Shown here piece after piece: positions 18,767-28,010 of a DNA stretch of 64,000 nucleotides (the stretch's first letter is position 1; every line of letters begins with the position of its first letter). The stretch spans positions 21,840 through 85,839 of the forward strand of contig JAADDS010000012.1 of NCBI GenBank assembly GCA_013153845.1. The letters are read 5' to 3'. A program made the position numbers and the translations under genes. The notes beneath the pieces are model-generated. The model worked only from the letters and a program-made list of their open reading frames with translations. It was not told the DNA's origin and did no database searches. The stretch is from Methanococci archaeon (GTDB taxonomy: Archaea > AGJL01 > Methanococci > Methanococcales > Methanocaldococcaceae).

Positions 18767-19681
18767 TTATTCCTCCTCCCCAAACGTTTTATAGAAGTCC
18801 CCATACTCAACTTGGTGATCCTTACTCATAAGCTTGTCAACAGATTTCTTCATTATCATTGCATAAATATCTATTAAATCCTTATACTTGACCTCAGGAA
18901 GTCCAGTATATACAAACAACGCTCTTTTAACCTCACTACTTTTCATTGCGTTTTCCACTAAGTAGATTGATAACGCTTCTGTTAACGGTTCAATTGGAGG
19001 ATACCCCATTCCAAGAGGAACTCTCTTTTTGTAAAACCTCTTACCATACTTCAATCCAATAACCTGTGAAAATCTAAAATGCATAATCTCATCAGAAATT
19101 TTATCCATTCGTTTGAATATGTTTAGCCACCATTTTACATCTGCTTTTTCACTTGCCTCATCCAAATTATCGTTTTCATAAACTCCTAATTCATTTAAAA
19201 ATATGTTCTCCAATTGCAGGGAAGGGATTATTTTTATTCCCTCTTCTTTTCCTGCTTTTACAAGTTCTTCAAGTTCATCAAGAGTTCCGAACTCTCCGAT
19301 GTTGGTTGATGGCTCAGGAGAGTAGATCATATCTCCATTTACCTCAGCAAACTTTTTTAAGATCTCCAAGTGTCGATTTAGATCATCTCCCACCCTCTTT
19401 CCAAGGTGGTAGTTGTATATCTCAGCCCCACAAAGAGTGGCCTTTTCAATTGCTGAAAGGTGTGCTTTAACTCCTCTCTCAGAGGATAAGCTATAATATG
19501 GTCCATGAGCTAAAATACACGTAAAATACTCTTTACCCAAGTTTCTATAACTTTCATAGTAGCCAGCAGATAATCTTCTCGAAAGCACAGCAGGAGGGAT
19601 CTCCGTTATTCTTGTTCCAAGAAGTGCTGCCTGCTTTAATGTAGATAATGCATTGTAAGTTCCCCACTCAAAAAGTATCAT
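18767..19681 (-). CDS. Endonuclease-IV-like TIM-barrel protein of unknown function
   Basis: The 304-residue protein resembles the xylose-isomerase/AP-endonuclease-2 TIM-barrel superfamily. It has an ILAHGPYYSLSSE strand, YNYHLGKRV with a metal-type histidine, a SPEPSTNIGEFGT strand with conserved glutamate, and a long helical C-terminus. In true endonuclease IV these positions hold three zinc ions. I cannot confirm DNA repair activity, since the usual EPTG signature is not exact. The start is the ATG at 19681 with GGTGAT four bases before it; an ATG three codons earlier is less likely. It is monocistronic, converging with tatD. Confidence 0.65.
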   Translation of the reverse strand: MILFEWGTYNALSTLKQAALLGTRITEIPPAVLSRRLSAGYYESYRNLGKEYFTCILAHGPYYSLSSERGVKAHLSAIEKATLCGAEIYNYHLGKRVGDDLNRHLEILKKFAEVNGDMIYSPEPSTNIGEFGTLDELEELVKAGKEEGIKIIPSLQLENIFLNELGVYENDNLDEASEKADVKWWLNIFKRMDKISDEIMHFRFSQVIGLKYGKRFYKKRVPLGMGYPPIEPLTEALSIYLVENAMKSSEVKRALFVYTGLPEVKYKDLIDIYAMIMKKSVDKLMSKDHQVEYGDFYKTFGEEE

Positions 19682-19972
19682 CAGTATCACCCAAAATGAT
19701 TTTTATAATTTTAATTTACTTTTATAATTTAATTTTTAGTTTTAAATTAATGATTAGTGGCTGATAATTTAAGATCATTAATATCTCTCAACCCTCAAAA
19801 ATTAACACAACTTTAATATCAATCAAATTAAATAACCTCAATAAATAATTTGTAAGCAGGAGTTATATAAAGTTTATTAAATAATTTAAAAAATGCATTT
19901 CTATCAGGTAATCTTATATAATCTTATATTGTAATCTTGTGTGCTATTTATGAGATAAAGTAGGTGAAAGGA

Positions 19973-21256
19973 ATGCTAATCAAAAAAATAAGAGAACTAA
20001 CAGAAGAAGAAGAAAAAAAGATCATATGCAGAAATAAATCAGATCTTGAAGATATAATGCAGATTGTCTCAAAAATATTAAACGACGTTAAAAAAAATGG
20101 AGATAGGGCAGTAAAACACTATACTAAGAAGTTTGATGGCGTTGAATTGGAAGAGCTGAGGGTGAGTAGGGAGGAGATTGAAGAGGCATATGACCTTGTT
20201 GACTATAAGGTTATTGAGGCAATAGAAAAAGCAAAAGAGAATATAATTTATTTTCACAAAAAACAAATGGAGCAAATAAATGATTTGGAAGTTAAAAAAG
20301 ATGGAATTATACTGGGACAAACAGTTAGAGCAATAGAAAATGTAGGATGCTACGTTCCAGGTGGAAGAGCATTCTACCCCTCAACTGTATTGATGACCAC
20401 AATACCTGCAAAAGTAGCAGGATGTAAACACATTGTTATAACCTCTCCACCCACAAAAGAGGGCAAAGGGAACCCAGCCACATTAATAGCAGGAGATATT
20501 GTAGGAGTTGATGAAATATTCAAAGTTGGAGGAGTTCAAGCAATTGGAGCATTGGCCTATGGGACAGAAACAATTCCAAAAGTAGATATAATCGTAGGGC
20601 CCGGAAACATCTATGTTACAGTAGCTAAAAAGTTAGTTTATGGAGAAGTAGCAATTGACTTTTTAGCTGGACCTTCAGAGGTTTTAATCATTGCTGATGA
20701 GACAGCCAATGCAGAGTTCGTTGCACTGGACTTTATCGCACAGGCAGAACACGATCCTAACGCTTCCTGTATAATAACAACAACATCGGAAGATAAAGCA
20801 TTAGAAATAAAAGAAAAAATCTTGGAAGAGTTAAATAGGGCCGAAAGAAAGGAAATAATTAACAATGCATTAAAAAACTCTGCAATCCTTATCGGAAGTT
20901 TGGAAGAGTGTATAAACTTCTCTAACAAATACGCTCCAGAACACCTCGAGATATTGACTAAAAACCCAGAAGATATTTTAAAGAAGATAGATCATGCAGG
21001 AAGCGTATTTTTAGGAGAATATAGTCCCGTTCCAGTTGGGGACTATGCCTCTGGAACAAACCACGTTTTGCCAACTTCCCAATTTGCAAGAATGAGTTCT
21101 GGATTGAATGTAGAGACGTTTTTAAAGAAAATAACTTATCAAAAATTGGATAAAGAAAGTTTAAAACAGATTTCTGATATTGTTATTACATTGGCAGAGG
21201 CAGAAGGATTATTTGGACATGCAGAAGCAGTTAGAAGAAGAATACTTAAAAAATAG
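19973..21256 (+). CDS. hisD: Histidinol dehydrogenase
   Basis: The roughly 427-residue enzyme oxidises histidinol to histidine in two NAD+-linked steps, the end of histidine synthesis. The family pattern is intact: CYVPGGRAFYPSTVLMT, AYGTETIPKVDIIVGPGN, DFLAGPSEVLIIADE, QAEHDP, YAPEHLEI and PVPVGDYASGTNHVLPT, including the zinc ligands. GGTGAAAGGA precedes the ATG at 19973; an ATG three codons earlier overlaps that site. The 291 bases upstream are AT-rich promoter region. A restriction gene follows almost directly. Confidence 0.95.
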   Translation: MLIKKIRELTEEEEKKIICRNKSDLEDIMQIVSKILNDVKKNGDRAVKHYTKKFDGVELEELRVSREEIEEAYDLVDYKVIEAIEKAKENIIYFHKKQMEQINDLEVKKDGIILGQTVRAIENVGCYVPGGRAFYPSTVLMTTIPAKVAGCKHIVITSPPTKEGKGNPATLIAGDIVGVDEIFKVGGVQAIGALAYGTETIPKVDIIVGPGNIYVTVAKKLVYGEVAIDFLAGPSEVLIIADETANAEFVALDFIAQAEHDPNASCIITTTSEDKALEIKEKILEELNRAERKEIINNALKNSAILIGSLEECINFSNKYAPEHLEILTKNPEDILKKIDHAGSVFLGEYSPVPVGDYASGTNHVLPTSQFARMSSGLNVETFLKKITYQKLDKESLKQISDIVITLAEAEGLFGHAEAVRRRILKK

Positions 21257-21376
21257 TGAATATTACAAAGGATATGTATTGCAGATGTTAATTATACTAA
21301 AAAATTTATTTTAAATGTTGGAAGAGAGGATTTATCTAAAAAAGAAGATAAAGAACTTATTGAGGATTTAATTAAT

Positions 21377-21907
21377 GTGTGTTATGAAGTTATTGAAGAG
21401 ATTAAAAATACCGATGGTGTAAAAACTAAGGAAGGAGAGACACCAAAAAGAGTTAATGAAGTTGGGAATTATATTGAGCATTATGTTAAAGATGTTTTGG
21501 GCAAATATGGATATGCGATTACTCCAAAAACTAAAAAAGGTAAGCAAAAATCTACTGGCTATCCTGATATAGAGTTTTGGTATAAAGGAAAGAAAGAAGG
21601 AGAAGGAAGAGTTGTTTATATTGAGATTAAAACCTTTAATGAGAAAAATATCAACTCATCCCATAGAACCTTTTATGCATCTCCTTCAAAAGATGAAGAA
21701 GGGATAAAAATAAGGTTTGATGCTCCTCATTTATGCTTATCATTTAAGATTGAAAAATTGGATAATGAGTATTATGCCACCGGCTTTAAAATAGTTGATT
21801 TGTCTAAATTAAAAGGAGGGATTAAAAGAGAGTTTAACGCCTCTAATAGAGAGTTGTATAAAAAGGATTTAGTTATTTATGAGGAGAATTTGGATTTTAT
21901 TAAATAA
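21377..21907 (+). CDS. PD-(D/E)XK restriction endonuclease, possibly 5'-truncated
   Basis: I read this 176-residue protein as a type II restriction enzyme because of the catalytic pattern Pro63-Asp64, then Glu83 and Lys85 in VYIEIKTF, and because a DNA methylase gene overlaps its end by 8 bases in the opposite direction. The listed start is a GTG with only a distant GAGG. The same frame stays open and protein-like from about 21260, with no ATG, GTG or TTG, so the true N-terminus may be lost or use a rare start such as ATT. It begins directly after hisD. Specificity cannot be read from the sequence. Function is likely but unproven. Confidence 0.65.
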   Translation: MCYEVIEEIKNTDGVKTKEGETPKRVNEVGNYIEHYVKDVLGKYGYAITPKTKKGKQKSTGYPDIEFWYKGKKEGEGRVVYIEIKTFNEKNINSSHRTFYASPSKDEEGIKIRFDAPHLCLSFKIEKLDNEYYATGFKIVDLSKLKGGIKREFNASNRELYKKDLVIYEENLDFIK

Positions 21908-22781
21908 ACGCATCAAGAGTTATTATATTTTTATTTTCTTTTACATTATCAAATTTTCTATCTGTTTTTAAAAGTTCTTTTTTTATTCTCTCCTCTGCAA
22001 CTCTGCAATAGTATTCATCAATCTCAAAGCCAATATAATTAACTCCCAATCTAATGCATGCAACTGCCGTGCTTCCAATTCCAATAAATGGGTCTAAAAC
22101 AAGATTTGTCTTTTTAATGCCATGTAATTTAATGCACATCTCTGGAAGTTTTGGAGGGAATGTTGCCGGATGTGGTCTCTCTTTCTCTTTTGATTGAATT
22201 GTTTCATAAGGGATAAACCAAGTGTTCCCTCTATCTCTTAAATCTCCTTTTCTATTAAATCTCTTTATATTGCTTTTATCTTGATAAGGGACACCAATTG
22301 CTAATTTATCCAACTTAACATTTCCATTTTTTGTGAAATGGAAAATATATTCATGCATTATACTTAAAAATCTATCACTGTTTATTGGTTTGTAATGTCC
22401 CACAGCAATATCTCCGATAATATTTGGATAATCTCCCACATCTTCTTTTTGTATTGCGATTGATTTTATCCAATGAATCGTGTTTTGTAATTTAAAATGT
22501 TTTCTTATAACATTGGCAACATCAAAGGCGATCCATGGGTCTTTTGCAGTATAACCAACATTTATAAAAAATGAGCCATCATCTTTTAACACTCTCTTTA
22601 TCTCCCCAACAACTTCTTCAATCCAATTTAAATAATCCTCTCTGCTTAAATTATCAGAATATTTATTGTATCTTATACCAATGTTATAGGGTGGAGAGGT
22701 AATAACAACATCAATTGATTTATCTTTTAATTGTTTCATCCCTTCTAAGCAATCCATACAGTAAATTTTGTTTATCTCCAT
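21900..22781 (-). CDS. Type II DNA methyltransferase, beta-class (probably N4-cytosine)
   Basis: This 293-residue enzyme has catalytic motif IV SPPY at residues 29-32, and the AdoMet-binding motif DPFIGIGS at 230-237 near the C-terminus. That order defines the beta class. SPPY rather than DPPY or NPPY favours N4-cytosine methylation. It protects host DNA from the convergent restriction enzyme. The absence of CTAG from the window (by eye) would suit a CTAG specificity, and GTAC is an alternative; neither is proven. GGGATAAAG lies before the ATG. The gene looks intact. Confidence 0.85.
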   Translation of the reverse strand: MEINKIYCMDCLEGMKQLKDKSIDVVITSPPYNIGIRYNKYSDNLSREDYLNWIEEVVGEIKRVLKDDGSFFINVGYTAKDPWIAFDVANVIRKHFKLQNTIHWIKSIAIQKEDVGDYPNIIGDIAVGHYKPINSDRFLSIMHEYIFHFTKNGNVKLDKLAIGVPYQDKSNIKRFNRKGDLRDRGNTWFIPYETIQSKEKERPHPATFPPKLPEMCIKLHGIKKTNLVLDPFIGIGSTAVACIRLGVNYIGFEIDEYYCRVAEERIKKELLKTDRKFDNVKENKNIITLDAFI

Positions 22782-22922
22782 CTTTATCCCTTAAACCATT
22801 TTTTTATTTAAATCAACGCTATTTTATATTAACCTTAAAAGAGTATTATAATAAACCACTTATATAGTAATTTCCTTTTAAAGATATAAAAATGATGATA
22901 AAATCATAGAGAGGTTTTTAGT

Positions 22923-24080
22923 ATGGATATAAAATACAAATTGGCAAGTTATAGAATTTGCTCCCCAGAAGAGACGTTTGAAAAGATTCAAGGGGCATTG
23001 AAAAAGATAGAAACAATAGAGATTAAAAATATTCAGCATTTGGATAAAATAAATATTCCTGTCTATTATCTAACAAGAAAAGTTATTGTTGATGGGAAAG
23101 AAGGAGTAGCCATACACTATGGAAAGGGAGCCAATGAAATTCAATCAAAGGTCTCTGCATGCATGGAAGCGATAGAGAGATTTTCAGCAAGTTATGATAA
23201 AAATAAGGTTAAAGAAAAGCCAGATAATCCAATAAATGTTAACGATTTAATACTGCCTCAATATGCTGATAAAAATGTTAAGGACTGGGTTGAAGGAATC
23301 GATATTATAAATGATGAAATTGTAGATGTGCCAGCAGATGCTGTTTTCTATCCAAACTCTGGAAAATTGTTTAGAGGAAACACCAACGGCTTAGCAAGCG
23401 GTAATAGTTTAGATGAAGCCATATTACACGCAACTTTGGAAGTTATAGAGAGGGATGCTTGGAGCTTAGCAGATCTATCAAGAAAAATACCAAGAAAGAT
23501 AAATCCTGAAGATGCAAAAAATCCATTGATTCATGAATTATTGGAAAAATATGAAAAGGCAGGAGTTAAGATAACTTTAAAGGACTTAACGTCAGAGTTT
23601 GATATTCCAGTTGTTGCTGCAATAAGTGATGATCTAAGTAGAGATCCTTTAATGTTGTGTGTTGGTGTTGGATGCCACTTACATCCAGAGATAGCTATTT
23701 TGAGAGCTTTAACTGAGGTGGCTCAAAGCAGAGCTTCTCAATTACATGGATTTAGGAGAGATGCCAAGTTAAGAGAGGAATTTACATCAAAAATCCCCTA
23801 TGAAAGGTTGAAGAGGATTCATAGAAAGTGGTTTGAGTTTGAGGAGGAGATAAATATTGCAGATATGCCAAACAACGCAAGTTATGATTTAAAGAATGAC
23901 TTAAAGTTTATAAAAGATAAAATTTCAGAGTTTGGATTTGATAAGTTGATATATGTTGATTTAAATAAAGTTGGAGTTGATGCTGTAAGAGTAATAATCC
24001 CAAAAATGGAGATCTATACAATAGATAGAGATAGGTTGTCAAGAAGGGCTGTTGAAAGAGTTAAAAATCTTTATTATTAA
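22923..24080 (+). CDS. ycaO: YcaO-family protein, methanogenesis marker 1 (McrA thioglycine formation)
   Basis: The 385-residue protein has the YcaO ATP-binding pattern: [22 protein letters not shown], then [28 protein letters not shown], then [12 protein letters not shown]. Family enzymes activate a backbone amide with ATP. The methanogen member, with TfuA in many species, installs thioglycine in methyl-coenzyme M reductase McrA. No tfuA is seen next to it. GAGAGGT lies about eight bases before the ATG. It is convergent with nifB, the order I recall as MJ1094/MJ1093 in M. jannaschii. Confidence 0.88.
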   Translation: MDIKYKLASYRICSPEETFEKIQGALKKIETIEIKNIQHLDKINIPVYYLTRKVIVDGKEGVAIHYGKGANEIQSKVSACMEAIERFSASYDKNKVKEKPDNPINVNDLILPQYADKNVKDWVEGIDIINDEIVDVPADAVFYPNSGKLFRGNTNGLASGNSLDEAILHATLEVIERDAWSLADLSRKIPRKINPEDAKNPLIHELLEKYEKAGVKITLKDLTSEFDIPVVAAISDDLSRDPLMLCVGVGCHLHPEIAILRALTEVAQSRASQLHGFRRDAKLREEFTSKIPYERLKRIHRKWFEFEEEINIADMPNNASYDLKNDLKFIKDKISEFGFDKLIYVDLNKVGVDAVRVIIPKMEIYTIDRDRLSRRAVERVKNLYY

Positions 24081-24117
24081 TTTAATTTATTTAAATATTT
24101 TATGTTAAAATTCAAAT

Positions 24118-25020
24118 TTAATGAGAGAAGTGCTTTAATTCAAAAACATTGAGTTTTTTGTTTTTTTCTTTAAAGAACTCTTCTAATATCTTCCTCTCTT
24201 TTATTAGACCAACTGCATCAGCTCTGCACTGCCCACAAGCTCTAAACTGTGGGATATATTTTTCACACTCTTCCCTAACCTTTTTTATCTCCTCGCATGT
24301 TGGAGGTCTTAAATGGCTCATCTTATATAAGGGAATTAGAGGGATGATATTTTGTATATAAACAAAATCTTTCAACTCTTTGGCTATCTCCACAACATGA
24401 TTCATATTTATCTCTGGAATTAAGACAGTGTTGATCTTTATTATTAAATCTTCGTCATATGCCTTTTTTATCCCATCTATTTGATTCTCTATCAATATTT
24501 TAGCCCCCTCAATGCCATAATGGACTTTTTTATCGTAATAGACCCAATCAACTATCTCCTTCAAAATCTCTGGATCTATGGCATTAACTGTAACGGTAAC
24601 TGTTTTTACGTTTAAATCAGCCAATTTTTTGTAGTATTTGTTTAAAAGCAAACCGTTTGTAGAGAGACATTTTATAAGGTTTGGAAATTTCTCATCAATA
24701 ATTTTTAAGGTCTCAAATGTCTCTTTATTAAATAAACTGTCCCCAGGTCCAGCAATACCAACAACTTTCAAGTTAGGCATTTCCTTCAAAACTCTATTTA
24801 GGTAATCCTCAACCTCTTCCGGCTTTAAGATGGTTAATGCTACTCCCGGTCTGTTTTCACATGCCTCTTTACCCAAACTCCTTCTACAGAACTTACATGC
24901 AATATTACATCTTGGAGCTACTGGAAGATGGACTCTTCCAACTTTATCGTGGATTTTTTCGTTAAAGCAGGGATGAACTTTTGTTATATGAGCAAATTTT
25001 GACATTTTATCTTTATCCAT
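24118..25020 (-). CDS. nifB: NifB-type radical SAM protein (nitrogenase cofactor NifB-co synthesis)
   Basis: The 300-residue protein has the NifB core. It starts with HPCFNEKIHDKVGRVHLPVAPRCNIACKFCRR, containing the radical-SAM CxxxCxxC motif, then ENRPGVALTIL, and VVGIAGPGDSLFN for SAM binding. Near residue 270 CGQCRADAVG gives the extra cluster ligands. NifB fuses two [4Fe-4S] clusters with a central carbide to form NifB-co. It is a stand-alone NifB without NifX, as in other methanogens. No nitrogenase genes lie in this window, so nitrogen fixation cannot be judged. A GTGAT precedes the ATG. Confidence 0.92.
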   Translation of the reverse strand: MDKDKMSKFAHITKVHPCFNEKIHDKVGRVHLPVAPRCNIACKFCRRSLGKEACENRPGVALTILKPEEVEDYLNRVLKEMPNLKVVGIAGPGDSLFNKETFETLKIIDEKFPNLIKCLSTNGLLLNKYYKKLADLNVKTVTVTVNAIDPEILKEIVDWVYYDKKVHYGIEGAKILIENQIDGIKKAYDEDLIIKINTVLIPEINMNHVVEIAKELKDFVYIQNIIPLIPLYKMSHLRPPTCEEIKKVREECEKYIPQFRACGQCRADAVGLIKERKILEEFFKEKNKKLNVFELKHFSH

Positions 25021-25141
25021 AATATCACAACCTCTTCTTTAAAATTAAAAATTTTTATTTTCTATTTTTTATCTCTTTTTGTTTATTTTTTATTTATCCA
25101 ATATTTTATAATTTATTTTTATTTTTTGTTTTTTTGTTATT

Positions 25142-25540
25142 CTATTTATTATCATTACTTAAAATTTTCACAATTCCTTTATCTCCATCAATCAATATTT
25201 TGTCTCCGGTCTTTATTTTTTCAATGTCTATCTTATCCACAAGTGGAATTCCTCCAAGGATCGCTCCCGTGGCAACTATCGTCTCGCACTCCTTGTTTAT
25301 AATTCCTTTTAAAATCCCTCTTTTTGCCAATCCATAGATCACATACGACCCAACAGTGCTTCCCTTACCATATGGAAATACAAATATTTTGTCTTTTATT
25401 GATTGACCATATAGATCGCTATTTTTATCTATAACATTTCCCTCTTTGTCAACACCGCCTAAAAATGAAAATGGTTTTTTTGAAACTATTGCAATTCCCT
25501 CTATTTTTCCTTTTGAGATGCCCCTTCCTTTTAATTCCAC
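25142..25540 (-). CDS. DUF126 aconitase-swivel protein (phosphomevalonate dehydratase small subunit)
   Basis: The 132-residue protein has the swivel-domain pattern SFLGGVDKEGNV, FPYGKGSTVGSYVIYGL and VATGAILGGIPLVDKI. The family is the small subunit of the archaeal phosphomevalonate dehydratase (aconitase X type), which acts in the modified mevalonate pathway to isoprenoid lipids. The large subunit (DUF521) is not in the window. I choose the GTG at 25540, because GGTGATC lies four bases before it and it gives the family-like start M-ELKGRG; an ATG at 25552 is the alternative. A TnpB relic and its hairpin end lie 30 bases upstream, so the promoter may have been changed by the insertion. Confidence 0.85.
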   Translation of the reverse strand: MELKGRGISKGKIEGIAIVSKKPFSFLGGVDKEGNVIDKNSDLYGQSIKDKIFVFPYGKGSTVGSYVIYGLAKRGILKGIINKECETIVATGAILGGIPLVDKIDIEKIKTGDKILIDGDKGIVKILSNDNK

Positions 25541-25571
25541 AATGATCACCATTTAGTCGTTGCTAAGGAAG

Positions 25572-25647
25572 CTCCGAGCTTCAGCTCGGAGAGGAATTCA
25601 GATGAAAACCTAACGGTTTTCATTACTCTCCTCGCTACGCTCGAAGA
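25572..25647 (-). mobile_element. Hairpin element E2, right end of a TnpB element
   Basis: On the minus strand three hairpins follow one another at the end of the tnpB relic. Alpha (25647-25629) has a GAGCGTAGC loop and lies in tnpB codons. Beta (25623-25602) is ATGAAAACC, loop GTTA, GGTTTTCAT, and covers the tnpB stop. Gamma (25591-25572) is CTCCGAGCT, loop GA, AGCTCGGAG. This is the layout of an IS200/IS605 right end and of the TnpB guide-RNA scaffold. It abuts the DUF126 gene start. Confidence 0.7.
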
Positions 25648-26090
25648 TAGGAGATGTAGTTAGAGCTACCTTTCGAGCGAGGTTTATAGAGGCGTCCAAA
25701 TCCCTATCAATCTTTAAACCACATTTTGGACAAACAAATATTCTATCATTCTTCAACCTCCGATTAACATACCCACACCGACTACACGTTTTAGAAGTAT
25801 TTCTTGGAGAGACGTCAACAACTGGAACTCCTTCTAACTTTGCTTTGTATTTTATCTTTTCAATTAAATCAGTATAACTCCATATATGTAATGTTTTTCT
25901 AATATTTTTTTGGTGTTGATTTATTCAACTTACTCTTTTTTAACCCCTTTAACTTCTCTAACACAATCTCAGCATTATATTGCTTTGCCTTTTTAACAAT
26001 CTCCTTAGAAATTACATGATTAATGTATCTTGAATATTTGCATTTTTATATCTTTTTAGCAGTATAAATCTTTTGTTCCTAAAAATTAGA
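25610..26090 (-). pseudogene. tnpB: tnpB (IS200/IS605 family) 3' remnant
   Basis: The minus strand encodes a degraded C-terminal half of TnpB, the RNA-guided nuclease of IS200/IS605 elements. The readable parts are RYINHVISKEIVKKAKQYNA..., a frame change at a seven-A run near 25910, then RKTLHIWSYTDLIEKIKYK and VVDVSPRNTSKTCSRCGYVN. The zinc ribbon is completed by FVCPKCGLKID, followed by the last RuvC aspartate in RDLDASINLA, and it stops at 25610. Another shift lies near 26040. The N-terminal half and any tnpA are missing. It is a dead copy, but its zinc ribbon and last catalytic motif are still readable. Confidence 0.85.
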
Positions 26091-26211
26091 AACCACTAAC
26101 AAGTATATATGCATATTCAAATCATAAGAAATAAAAAAATAAAATAAAAAATTAACCTGATAATAAAATAAATATAATTTAAAATATAATTAAAAAATAA
26201 AAACTAAAAAA

Positions 26212-26290
26212 TGGTAGCGGGGGGAGGATTTGAACCTCCGATCTCCGGGTTATGAGCCCGGCGGGATAGACCTGGCTACCCTACCCCGCT
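26212..26290 (-). tRNA. Initiator tRNA-Met (CAU)
   Basis: The minus strand folds as a complete tRNA: acceptor AGCGGGG with CCCCGCT, anticodon loop CTCATAA (CAU), T-loop GGTTCAAATCC, and an encoded CCA end. The first base pair is A-T, and the anticodon stem ends in three G-C pairs (GGG/CCC). Both are marks of archaeal initiator tRNA. There is no intron. Confidence 0.93.
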
Positions 26291-26335
26291 TCTTAACTTT
26301 GCCTTAAAAGAAGCAGAACTACTATAACTGCAAAC

Positions 26336-26352
26336 TAATATATAAAGTTTTC
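26336..26352 (-). promoter_or_regulatory. Promoter of initiator tRNA (BRE/TATA)
   Basis: On the minus strand a purine-rich BRE (CGAAAAC) runs into TTTATATATTA, about 50 bases before the tRNA 5' end. The spacing is right for a start near TTGCAG and a short 5' leader removed by RNase P. Confidence 0.7.
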
Positions 26353-26431
26353 GCTTATGTGTTAAGTAGTGCCACAATAAAGAAAATGAATAAAAAATAA
26401 AATATAACTAATCACATGAACAAGTATTTGA

Positions 26432-27763
26432 TTATTGAGTATTTAACTCCTCAATAAGTTTTTTAATCTCATTGACTTTTTCTTTCATTATATGTTCATC
26501 TTCCGCTTCTAAATTCAACCTTAATAATGGTTCAGTATTTGAAGGTCTTAAATTAAACCAAAATCTTTCGCAGTATATTGATATTCCATCCAATTCTTCA
26601 ATTTTGCAATTTTTAAAGTATTCTTTTATTTTTTCCATTACATACTTCTGATCCTTTACTTTAAAGTTTATTTCCCCACTATGGGCATATTTGTTAAACT
26701 CTTTATTTAATTCTGATAATGACTTGTTCTCATCATCCATTGCCTTTAAAATATAGTGCAGGGCTAAAAGTGGACTCTCAAAATAACCGATCTCTTTAAA
26801 GTAGAAGTGATTGCTCAACTCTCCTGCGAACTCTGCATCAATTTCATGCATTAACTTTTTTATAAAGTAGTGTCCAACCCTACTCTTAACTGCTATTCCT
26901 CCAAATTTCTCAATAACCTCAGGCACTATTTTGGAGCATCTTAAATCATAAACTATTTTTACATTTGGTTTTTCTTTTAAAATTTCCCTTGCGATTATTG
27001 CTGTTAATATATCCCCTCTTAAAACATCTCCCTTTTCATCAACTATTCCTAACCTATCTCCATCTCCATCAAATATTAACCCCAATTCACAACCATTTTC
27101 TTTAACTGTTTTTATAATATCTTTTAAACACTCTTCCTTTAATGTATCGGGTTGATGAGCAGGGAAGTTTCCATCAGGATAATCATTTATAAAAATTCTA
27201 TTTTCCAGCAATTCACTTAAAATCTCTTTTTCAGCAATGGTTGTAGAACCGTTAGCAAAATCAACAGCTATCTTTCTATCTGATTTTTTTATCCTATTTA
27301 AGAAAAACTGCTTATAATCTTTTATAACATCAACTTTTAATGTATTGAGATCTAATGCTTTAACATCTCTTTCCACATCACTCGTTAATTCAAATCTTTT
27401 GAAGATTGGTTTTATCTCTTCTATTGGAGAGAGAGGGATAGCATTTTTATCACACATTTTAAAGCCAGTATATTCAGGAGGATTATGAGAGGCAGTTAAC
27501 ACCACGCCCAGATCATACCTATCTTTTGTTCCAAAATACATTAAAGGTGTAGAGATCGTTCCAGCATAGTAAATATTACACTCCTCCAACAATCCGATTA
27601 TAAAATATGGAAGGAGTTTTTTAGATCCGATTCTTACATCATTTCCGACTAAAATTTTCTTTCCTTTAAATTTTTGGCCAATACATCTTCCAAGAGAGTA
27701 TGCAAATACTTCATCTAACTCTTTTCCATATATTCCCCTTATATCATAAGCTTTAAATACCAA
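26432..27763 (-). CDS. manB: Phosphomannomutase/phosphoglucomutase
   Basis: The 443-residue enzyme moves phosphate between C6 and C1 of mannose or glucose phosphate, supplying sugars for glycans. It has the family order: FKAYDIRGIYG for phosphate binding, the catalytic phosphoserine in VVLTASHNPPEYTGFK, the metal loop FDGDGDRLG, the sugar loop GELSNHFYF, and the C-terminal RPSNTEPLLRL. The best start is a TTG at 27763 with GGTGAT four bases before it; an in-frame TTG four codons upstream overlaps that site. It may be MJ0399-like, as it precedes the MJ0400-type gene divergently. Confidence 0.88.
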   Translation of the reverse strand: MVFKAYDIRGIYGKELDEVFAYSLGRCIGQKFKGKKILVGNDVRIGSKKLLPYFIIGLLEECNIYYAGTISTPLMYFGTKDRYDLGVVLTASHNPPEYTGFKMCDKNAIPLSPIEEIKPIFKRFELTSDVERDVKALDLNTLKVDVIKDYKQFFLNRIKKSDRKIAVDFANGSTTIAEKEILSELLENRIFINDYPDGNFPAHQPDTLKEECLKDIIKTVKENGCELGLIFDGDGDRLGIVDEKGDVLRGDILTAIIAREILKEKPNVKIVYDLRCSKIVPEVIEKFGGIAVKSRVGHYFIKKLMHEIDAEFAGELSNHFYFKEIGYFESPLLALHYILKAMDDENKSLSELNKEFNKYAHSGEINFKVKDQKYVMEKIKEYFKNCKIEELDGISIYCERFWFNLRPSNTEPLLRLNLEAEDEHIMKEKVNEIKKLIEELNTQ

Positions 27764-27951
27764 GACGATCACCAAACATAAGTTTTAAATAGACATAACA
27801 TACCCTAATTAATCAGGTATATATGTAATTTATACTTAATAATAAATTTTATAATAATAAGGTTTGATCTTCCTCATAATTAAATATTTTTGCAAATAAT
27901 CGCATATAAAAGAAAAATTTAAATAACTTAAAATAATAAGTAAGAGTATCA

Positions 27952-27990
27952 ATGGAACGTGTAATTGATTTAATCGAAAAGTTAAAGTAA
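27952..27990 (+). CDS. 12-codon upstream ORF before the aldolase-type synthase
   Basis: An ATG followed by 11 sense codons and TAA ([12 protein letters not shown]) lies 20 bases before the synthase start. A TATA-like ATATAAAAG near 27904 could start the transcript upstream of it. It has no strong ribosome site. It could be a leader peptide, a tiny gene, or chance; I rate chance as real. Confidence 0.3.
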   Translation: MERVIDLIEKLK

Positions 27991-28010
27991 TTATTTTTTG
28001 GTGTGATACT

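Noticed and set aside
25021..25141. T-rich stretch as terminator of ycaO or nifB
   Set aside because: The T runs are on the plus strand, but the flanking genes there are on the minus strand.
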